From NCBI RefSeq assembly GCF_900411375.1, contig NZ_LS422992.1, positions 62,001 to 126,000 of the forward strand: a stretch of 64,000 bases of DNA, in the 5' to 3' direction. Below the pieces are notes generated by a model. It was not told the DNA's origin. It made no database searches and saw nothing but the letters and a program-made list of their open reading frames with translations. Source of the DNA: Lentilactobacillus raoultii. GTDB lineage: Bacteria; Bacillota; Bacilli; Lactobacillales; Lactobacillaceae. The position numbers were made by a program, and so were the translations under genes. This document shows positions 58,349-64,000 of the stretch, piece by piece (within the stretch, counting starts at the first letter, position 1; each line of letters starts with the position of its first letter).

Positions 58349-59728
58349 ATGTTTAAGAAAGTTTTAGTGGCAAATCGTGGGGAAATTGCCGTGCAGATTA
58401 TCAGAGCGCTTCATGATATGGACATTGAAGCTGTAGCGGTTTATTCAAGCGCTGATAAAGACAGTTTATTTGTTCACCTGGCAGATGAGGCAATTTGTAT
58501 TGGCGGTCCTCAACCGAATGACTCTTATTTAAATATGACTCAGATCGTCAGTGCAGCCACCTTAACCGGATGTGAAGCCATTCATCCCGGATATGGGTTT
58601 CTTTCTGAAAATGCAGAATTTGCTGAGTTATGTGAGACGTGTCATATTAAATTTATCGGGCCAAGTCATCAACTGATTTCCTTGATGGGTGATAAAGCTA
58701 ACGCCAGAAAGGCAATGAAATCGGCTGGTGTGCCTGTCATTCCTGGAAGTCAGGGTGACGTGACATCAGTCGATCAAGCACAAAAAATCGCCAAAGAAAT
58801 TGGTTTTCCGGTCCTGCTGAAATCTGCTGCTGGTGGCGGTGGTAAGGGCATTCGTGAAGTTGACCGGCCAGAAGACCTGCCCGATGCTTTTCAACAGGCC
58901 CAACAGGAAGCCCAAGCTTCATTTAATGATGACAGTATGTATGTCGAAAAATTAATTCGCCATGCTAAACACGTCGAGATGCAGGTTGTTGCGGATAATT
59001 TTGGCAACGTTGTCTATTTACCGGAACGGGATTGTTCACTGCAGCGAAATCATCAAAAAGTGATCGAAGAAAGTCCATGTGTTTTAATTTCACCGACTGA
59101 GCGCCAGAAATTAGGTGAAATTGTGGCAAATGCGACACTAAAGCTTGGCTATACGAATACTGGGACCTATGAATTTTTGATGGATGAAGCGCATCATTTT
59201 TACTTTATGGAAATGAATACGCGATTGCAGGTTGAACACACTATCACTGAAGAAGTCACGGGCATTGAGTTGGTTAAGGCCCAGTTAGCGGTTGCCAGTG
59301 GGCAGAAGTTGCCATTTACTCAGGCAGATGCGGCTGTGAAAGGGCATGCTTTGGAGTGCCGGTTGAATGCTGAAGATCCTGAACATCATTTTGCTCCTCA
59401 ACCCGGGAAAATTAGGCATCTCTTTTTCCCAGACGGTTCCTTAGGTGTTCGAATTGATTCTGGCGTGACAAATGGGAGCTTTATTTCACCGTTTTATGAT
59501 TCAATGATTGCCAAGCTGATTGTTCATTTAAATGATCGTGAGATGGTTATTGCAAAAATGAAGCGGGTTCTAGGCGAGCTGGAAATTACCGGTGTGACTA
59601 CTAACCAGTCCTTTTTGTATGAATTGGTCAATACCAATAGATTTAAACAAGGGACGTACGGCACCGACTTTATTGAAGACGATGTTCTAGCCAATAGGAG
59701 GGGATTAAATGCTGCAAAGTCGGTTTAA
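58349..59728 (+). CDS. accC: Acetyl-CoA carboxylase, biotin carboxylase subunit
   Basis: AccC carboxylates the biotin on AccB with ATP and bicarbonate. The 459-residue ATP-grasp protein has VLVANRGEIAVQIIRA, the glycine loop KSAAGGGGKGIRE, ERDCSLQRNHQKVIEE and the MNTRLQVEHTITEEVTG active-site segment. ATG 58349 follows GAGAGGTGAG. It overlaps accD by 20 nt. Confidence 0.97.
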   Translation: MFKKVLVANRGEIAVQIIRALHDMDIEAVAVYSSADKDSLFVHLADEAICIGGPQPNDSYLNMTQIVSAATLTGCEAIHPGYGFLSENAEFAELCETCHIKFIGPSHQLISLMGDKANARKAMKSAGVPVIPGSQGDVTSVDQAQKIAKEIGFPVLLKSAAGGGGKGIREVDRPEDLPDAFQQAQQEAQASFNDDSMYVEKLIRHAKHVEMQVVADNFGNVVYLPERDCSLQRNHQKVIEESPCVLISPTERQKLGEIVANATLKLGYTNTGTYEFLMDEAHHFYFMEMNTRLQVEHTITEEVTGIELVKAQLAVASGQKLPFTQADAAVKGHALECRLNAEDPEHHFAPQPGKIRHLFFPDGSLGVRIDSGVTNGSFISPFYDSMIAKLIVHLNDREMVIAKMKRVLGELEITGVTTNQSFLYELVNTNRFKQGTYGTDFIEDDVLANRRGLNAAKSV

Positions 59729-60551
59729 AATGCCCAGTCGCGATGAATTGAAAAAACGCATGGACAACATCCCTGATAATATTATGAAGGAATGTCCAGT
59801 TTGTCATACAACTTTTTTTTCAATGCGTGCTGGAAAGCAGCGGACATGTCCAAATTGTGGCTTTGGCTTTCGAATTACGGCTAAGCGTCGAGCTAAGATT
59901 ACGTTTGATTCTTTTAAAGAGATCGATGCGGGTATCACAGTTCCAAAACAATATACAGATGAGAAGTATCGGGCGAAAGTTGCTAAAGCTAAAAAAGTAA
60001 CTGGCATTAAAGAGAGTGTTTTGACTGGCATCGGAACTTTGGCTGAAATGAAAGTGGCGGCTGGCATCATGGATCCATTCTTTGTGATGGGAAGTCTGGG
60101 AAGTGCCACTGGCGAAAAAATTACTCGATTGTTCGAAAAAGCAACGGCTGAAAAACTACCGATGGTCATGTTTACTGCCTCCGGAGGTGCCAGAATGCAG
60201 GAGGGAATTCATTCTTTGATGCAGATGGCTAAGGTTTCTCAAGCCGTTGAAGCTCATAATAAAGCCGGTTTGTTGTACATCGTTGTTCTTTGTGATCCGA
60301 CAACTGGTGGGGTAACAGCGAGTTTTGCTATGCAAGGTGACATCATTTTGGCAGAGTCACATGCATTGGTAGGATTTGCCGGTCGTCGAGTGATTGAACA
60401 AACCATTATGAAGCAACCGCCAAAAGACTTTCAACGCGCAGAGACCGTTTTGGAGCACGGCTTTGTGGATGCCATTGTCCAACGAAGTGATTTAAAGCAA
60501 GTCTTGACCAACTTGCTTTCCTTGCATAAAAAGGAGGTCGCAAATGGTTAA
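59709..60551 (+). CDS. accD: Acetyl-CoA carboxylase carboxyltransferase beta subunit
   Basis: AccD, with AccA, transfers the carboxyl group to acetyl-CoA. The 280-residue protein has the N-terminal zinc finger of four Cys (CPVC and CPNC, about residues 29-51) and the crotonase-like core with TASGGARMQEGI and GGVTASFAM. It starts inside accC and overlaps accA by 8 nt, suggesting coupled translation of the two partners. Confidence 0.96.
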   Translation: MLQSRFKMPSRDELKKRMDNIPDNIMKECPVCHTTFFSMRAGKQRTCPNCGFGFRITAKRRAKITFDSFKEIDAGITVPKQYTDEKYRAKVAKAKKVTGIKESVLTGIGTLAEMKVAAGIMDPFFVMGSLGSATGEKITRLFEKATAEKLPMVMFTASGGARMQEGIHSLMQMAKVSQAVEAHNKAGLLYIVVLCDPTTGGVTASFAMQGDIILAESHALVGFAGRRVIEQTIMKQPPKDFQRAETVLEHGFVDAIVQRSDLKQVLTNLLSLHKKEVANG

Positions 60552-61314
60552 GAAAACAGCTTATGAGCGTGTTCAGGCAGCCCGAAGCACTCAAAAAATT
60601 TCAACTGATGAACTAATTAACGGGCTAGTGACCGATTTTTTTGAATTGCATGGTGATCGTTCAGATGGCGATGATCAGGCAATTATTGGTGGGATTGGGC
60701 TGCTAAAGGATCAACCGATCACGGTAGTTGGCATTCGTAAGGGAGCGGATACCGAGGAAAATGTGAAACGCCATTTTGGTAGTCCGGAACCGGAAGGCTA
60801 TCGAAAGGCGTTACGGTTGATGAAGCAAGCGGAAAAGTTTCAAAGACCGATTCTGACATTGGTTAATACGCCGGGGGCTTGGCCGGATGTTGAGGCAGAG
60901 TATCACGGTGTTGGTTCAGCAATTGCGCAATGTTTACAGGTTGGGATGCAGCTCAAAGTTCCGTACATCAGCATTATTGTCGGTGAAGGCGGTAGTGGTG
61001 GCGCAATTGCGCTGGCATGCGGTGATAAAGTCTTTATGTTTGAAGACAGCATCTATTCAGTCTTGTCACCTGAGGGGTATGCAAGCATTATGTGGAAAGA
61101 CTCCTCAAAGGTTGCTCAGGCGGCTGAAGAGCTCAAATTAACACCAGAGTTATTATTAAAAAGTGGTATTATTGATCAAATTATTCATGAATATCGCCCT
61201 GGTGATAATTTAAAACCTTTAAGGAGTTTTCTTTATAATCAGTTTAATGAATTAAAAAATTTGCCGATTGATGAATTACTCCGTCAACGTCAGGAACGAT
61301 ATCGGAAGTTTTAA
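60544..61314 (+). CDS. accA: Acetyl-CoA carboxylase carboxyltransferase alpha subunit
   Basis: AccA is the second half of the carboxyltransferase. The 256-residue protein is the short form typical of lactic acid bacteria, with ELHGDRSDGDDQAIIGG, the oxyanion GEGGSGGAIALA and SVLSPEGYASIMWKD. AAGGAGG ribosome site lies within accD. Confidence 0.96.
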   Translation: MVKKTAYERVQAARSTQKISTDELINGLVTDFFELHGDRSDGDDQAIIGGIGLLKDQPITVVGIRKGADTEENVKRHFGSPEPEGYRKALRLMKQAEKFQRPILTLVNTPGAWPDVEAEYHGVGSAIAQCLQVGMQLKVPYISIIVGEGGSGGAIALACGDKVFMFEDSIYSVLSPEGYASIMWKDSSKVAQAAEELKLTPELLLKSGIIDQIIHEYRPGDNLKPLRSFLYNQFNELKNLPIDELLRQRQERYRKF

Positions 61315-61341
61315 CGAAAATTTAATTTGGAGGCCGAAGAA

Positions 61342-62100
61342 ATGAGTGGCTTTTTAGATGGAAAAACGATTGTCATTATGGGGGTCGCAAATAAACGAAG
61401 TATTGCTTGGGGATGTACCCAAGCAATTCTGAAGCAGGGTGCACAGATCGTGTTGACTTATCAAAACGACCGTATTAAGAAGAGCTTGGAACGATTTGTA
61501 CCTGAAAATGCTGATTTGGTTGAATGTGATGTTTCAGATGATGAAAACATTAAACAGGCATTCGAAAAGATTGGTGAAAAATATCATCAAATTGATGGTG
61601 TCATTCATGCCATTGCGTATGCTGATAAAGAAACTTTGACCTCGGGATTGGTGAATACGTCTCGAGACGGTTATGATTTGGCCCAAAACATTAGTGCGTA
61701 CTCACTTATCGCAGTCAGTCGATACGCCCAACCAATTTTAAGTAATCCAGGAAGTATTTTGACGTTGACCTACTTTGGCTCAACTCGCGCAATTCCTAAT
61801 TACAATATGATGGGTGTCGCTAAAGCTGCTTTGGAGTCAAGCGTTCGTTACTTAGCTTCGGATTTAGGTGAAAAAGGAATCCGGGTCAATGCCATTTCGG
61901 CTGGTGCCGTTAAGACATTGGCTGTTACGGGAATTAAGCATCATAGTGAATTACTTAAGGAATCCGAGTCACGAACTGTTGATCAAAAGAGTGTGACAAC
62001 TTCTGAAATTGGAAACGTCGCTGCCTTTTTGATGAGTGACTTATCGACTGGTATGACAGGTGACATTGTGTACGTTGATAAAGGCGTTCATTTAATTTAA
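61342..62100 (+). CDS. fabI: Enoyl-[ACP] reductase (NADH), FabI type
   Basis: FabI reduces trans-2-enoyl-ACP, the last step of each cycle. The 252-residue protein has the modified nucleotide motif GVANKRSIAWG and the catalytic Tyr-x6-Lys in YNMMGVAK. ATG 61342 follows TTGGAGGC; an earlier TTG lies in that ribosome site. Last gene of the operon; I see no strong terminator before birA. FabI is the target of triclosan-type inhibitors. Confidence 0.96.
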   Translation: MSGFLDGKTIVIMGVANKRSIAWGCTQAILKQGAQIVLTYQNDRIKKSLERFVPENADLVECDVSDDENIKQAFEKIGEKYHQIDGVIHAIAYADKETLTSGLVNTSRDGYDLAQNISAYSLIAVSRYAQPILSNPGSILTLTYFGSTRAIPNYNMMGVAKAALESSVRYLASDLGEKGIRVNAISAGAVKTLAVTGIKHHSELLKESESRTVDQKSVTTSEIGNVAAFLMSDLSTGMTGDIVYVDKGVHLI

Positions 62101-62181
62101 AAGTTATGAGCGTCATCAGTAAATGTTGCTTTAGCTTAGCATAATGGCTTATTTTAACGGGTTAGCGAGGTAATCAAGATA

Positions 62182-63174
62182 ATGGCAGATCATCAATCGA
62201 AAATTTTACATGAGCTGTTGTCTTCCAACAGTCGTTATGTCTCTGGAAATGAACTGGCAAAACGATTAAAAATTAGTCGACCGGCTGTTTACAATAATAT
62301 TTTGAAATTGGAACGTCATGGGCATCGGATCATCAGTAAAAAAGGCTTGGGATATCAATACCAGTGTTCAAAATGTTTTGATGCCCAAGTGATTGACCAT
62401 TATCGAATGACAACCTTTCCCGTTGACATTCACGATTTTAGAAAATTAACTTCAACTAATGATTATGCTAAAGCGTATAGCAGCCACTTTAGCGCTGATC
62501 GTCCCCAAGTCTTTGTGACGGATACTCAAACTAATGGCCGGGGACGCCTTAATCGATCGTTTTATTCGCCCGCTAAAACCGGTATCTATATGAGTATCTT
62601 AATTCCTTTACAAAATCGAAAAACCATTCATTCAGGCTTGATTACGACAGGGACAGCGGTTTGTGTGGTTCGAACGCTCAAACAATTTTTCCCAAAAGTT
62701 GAGTTTCGCGTGAAATGGGTTAACGATATTTTGGCGCATCATAAAAAATGCGGTGGCATTTTAACAGAAACCATTTCCAGTTTGGAAGATGGGGTTTATG
62801 AAAATGTCATTGTCGGAATTGGGCTAAACATCAATTCTCAAGGATTTCCAACCGATATTCAACAAAAAGCCGGGTCAATTGTGGCTCAGAATAATATTGA
62901 CCTGAATCAGATTGTGGCAGCCATTATTGATAACTTTTTTTACATGTATCAAACTTATCGAACCGGAAGTTTTCTACCGGAGTACTCGGCACTTTCTGAG
63001 ACACTCGGTCAAAAGATAGAAGTTGTGATGGGCAATCAAACCGTGATCGGCACGGCACTAAAGTTTAACGATGAAGGAGCACTGGTGATTCGGAAAAAGA
63101 CCGGTGAAACAATGACCATTTCGAGTGGCGAAGTTAAAAAGGTCTTTCTACCCGAAAGTCCTTATCATGGGTGA
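62182..63174 (+). CDS. birA: Biotin-[acetyl-CoA carboxylase] ligase and biotin repressor
   Basis: BirA makes biotinyl-AMP, biotinylates AccB and, as a dimer, binds operators when biotin is plentiful. The 330-residue protein is the two-function form: an N-terminal winged helix (GNELAKRLKISRPAVYNNILKLE, about residues 22-44), the biotin loop TNGRGRLNRSF, the KWVNDIL segment and a small C-terminal SH3-like domain. A GCGAGGT ribosome site precedes the ATG. Location between the acc genes and bioY suits its role. Confidence 0.95.
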   Translation: MADHQSKILHELLSSNSRYVSGNELAKRLKISRPAVYNNILKLERHGHRIISKKGLGYQYQCSKCFDAQVIDHYRMTTFPVDIHDFRKLTSTNDYAKAYSSHFSADRPQVFVTDTQTNGRGRLNRSFYSPAKTGIYMSILIPLQNRKTIHSGLITTGTAVCVVRTLKQFFPKVEFRVKWVNDILAHHKKCGGILTETISSLEDGVYENVIVGIGLNINSQGFPTDIQQKAGSIVAQNNIDLNQIVAAIIDNFFYMYQTYRTGSFLPEYSALSETLGQKIEVVMGNQTVIGTALKFNDEGALVIRKKTGETMTISSGEVKKVFLPESPYHG

Positions 63175-63190
63175 TCCTTTGTTGTCAAGT

Positions 63191-63225
63191 ATTGGTTAAC
63201 AATTATTCAGAAAAAGTTAACGAAT
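63191..63225. promoter_or_regulatory. BirA operator upstream of bioY
   Basis: ATTGGTTAAC (63191-63200) and GTTAACGAAT (63216-63225) are inverted repeats with one mismatch and a 15-nt spacer, the layout of biotin-repressor sites (TTGTTAACC, 14-16 nt, GGTTAACAA). The site lies 22 nt before the bioY start. A -35/-10 pair could not be assigned with confidence around it. Confidence 0.8.
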
Positions 63226-63247
63226 AAATTAAAATGGAGATGTTGCT

Positions 63248-63784
63248 GTGAAAATTCGAGAAATAACCCAAGTTGCACTCGTAACGGCGATGATCATTGT
63301 TTTGGGATTAATGCCACCGATCCCATTAGGCTTTATTCCGGTACCAATCGTCCTTCAAAATCTGGGAATTATGTTGGCTGCAGTCGTACTAGGGCCAAAA
63401 CGTGGCACGCTCGCAGTCGGCTTATTTCTCCTGTTAGCGTTAATTGGGTTTCCGGTACTTAGTGGTGGCCAGGCTGGCCCAGCTGTTTTTGTAGGCCCAA
63501 CAGGAGGCTATCTGATCGGGTGGTTGCTAACACCAGCGCTGGTTAATAGTTTTCTGACAATCAGCTTCATGAGACATCCTTGGGGAAGAATGGTTGGTGG
63601 CTGGCTTGGGGCGGTTCTGATTGTGGATGTGATCGGCTCGATCTGGTTGGCCATCAGTGCCAATACGCCAATGCTGACTGCCTTAGCTTCAAATCTTGTC
63701 TTTCTTCCTGGTGATACGTTAAAGATTGTACTTGCTTGTTTGATCGCTGAACGGGTACGGGTTCCTAAGGCCAAACATATTTAA
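63248..63784 (+). CDS. bioY: Biotin transporter BioY (ECF S component)
   Basis: BioY binds biotin in the membrane and works with the EcfA1A2T module encoded at 22.3-24.8 kb. The 178-residue protein has about six membrane segments and the family motifs PIPLGFIPVPIVLQNLGIML, GPKRGTLAVGLFLLLALIG (read as GPKRGTLAVG), GGQAGPAVFVGPTGGYLIG and FLPGDTLKIVLA. It starts at GTG with GGAGAT upstream. The operator before it indicates repression by BirA when biotin is sufficient. Confidence 0.95.
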   Translation: MKIREITQVALVTAMIIVLGLMPPIPLGFIPVPIVLQNLGIMLAAVVLGPKRGTLAVGLFLLLALIGFPVLSGGQAGPAVFVGPTGGYLIGWLLTPALVNSFLTISFMRHPWGRMVGGWLGAVLIVDVIGSIWLAISANTPMLTALASNLVFLPGDTLKIVLACLIAERVRVPKAKHI

Positions 63785-63812
63785 AATAATGACTTTTGTA
63801 AACACTCGGATT

Positions 63813-63852
63813 AAAAAAGAGGTTGATCGACTTTTATCGACCAGCCTCTTTA
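63813..63852. terminator. Bidirectional terminator after bioY
   Basis: AAAGAGGTTGATCGA (63816-63830) pairs with TCGACCAGCCTCTTT (63837-63851) with small mismatches and a 6-nt loop, flanked by A on the left and T on the right. It can serve bioY and the convergent gene at the window edge. Confidence 0.85.
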
Positions 63853-63880
63853 ATTATAAAATGATGTTTTCTAAAATAAA

Positions 63881-64000
63881 TTATTGGAAAAATAGATTTA
63901 ATACCATGACCAGCACAATTCCGACAACGGAAATAACGGATTCCAAAACGGTCCAAGTTTCCAGTGTTTGCTTGATGGTCAAATCGAAATATTCTCTGAA
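63881..64000 (-). CDS. C-terminal end of a membrane protein (rest outside the window)
   Basis: The last 39 residues of a minus-strand gene are visible, ending in a TAA at 63883-63881. The sequence begins FREYFDLTIKQTLETW and finishes with one hydrophobic segment (VLESVISVVGIVLVMVLNLF, then FQ). This is consistent with a membrane protein that ends in a transmembrane helix. I cannot name the family from this fragment. Its position opposite a bidirectional terminator supports it being real. Confidence 0.55.
   Translation of the reverse strand, partial: FREYFDLTIKQTLETWTVLESVISVVGIVLVMVLNLFFQ

Overview
The window is a housekeeping stretch of a low-GC, Gram-positive chromosome, almost certainly from the Lactobacillaceae. 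Three things point there: the gene order rpoC - prepilin peptidase - rpsL-rpsG-fusA - S10/spc/alpha ribosomal operons - ecfA1A2T-truA - rplM-rpsI; the combination pcrA-ligA-camS-gatCAB-dagK-rlmD; and a complete fab/acc cluster headed by fabZ-fabT. A Lentilactobacillus-type heterofermenter is my best guess at genus level, but this is an impression and not a computed placement. Almost every gene lies on the + strand.

Layout. 1-7.8 kb: 3' part of rpoC, a convergent prepilin peptidase, then rpsL-rpsG-fusA behind a long structured leader. 8.0-22.0 kb: the continuous ribosomal superoperon from rpsJ to rplQ, with secY, adk, infA and rpoA embedded and an extra promoter before infA. 22.3-25.6 kb: the shared ECF vitamin-transporter module (ecfA1, ecfA2, ecfT) and truA. 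25.7-27.8 kb: rplM-rpsI with a leader, a free-standing ECF substrate-binding (S) component, and a small convergent gene. 28.0-30.5 kb: a membrane-anchored glucosaminidase, xpt, and a PurK-like ATP-grasp protein that has lost its metal- and substrate-binding residues. 30.7-42.6 kb: pcrA, a sugar O-acetyltransferase, ligA, camS, gatCAB, dagK and an RlmD-like methyltransferase. 43-46.7 kb: an unknown 129-residue protein, then a glycine betaine ABC transporter (opuA-type) behind an attenuator-like hairpin. 47-51.9 kb: a deo operon (deoC, deoB, deoD, SorC-type regulator) ending in a pyrimidine-nucleoside phosphorylase gene broken by an in-frame TAA. 52.1-62.1 kb: the fatty acid synthesis operon fabZ1-fabT-fabH-acpP-fabD-fabG-fabF-accB-fabZ2-accC-accD-accA-fabI, with a perfect 12+12 bp palindrome (FabT box) on its promoter. 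62.2-63.8 kb: birA and bioY with a BirA-type operator, then the 3' end of a membrane protein gene on the minus strand.

How the parts connect. BioY imports biotin using the EcfA1A2T energizing module encoded 40 kb upstream; BirA attaches it to AccB; AccABCD makes malonyl-CoA, which FabD and the Fab enzymes turn into acyl chains on AcpP under FabT control. The deo genes recycle deoxynucleosides, but the pyrimidine branch looks broken.

I found no CRISPR array, prophage, insertion sequence, tRNA or rRNA. The most interesting items are subtle: a predicted pseudoenzyme (PurK-like), a second FabZ whose catalytic His is replaced by Gln, the nonsense mutation in pdp, and several structured mRNA leaders (rpsL, rpsJ, fabZ, opuA) with mutually exclusive or pseudoknot-type pairings that I worked out by eye.
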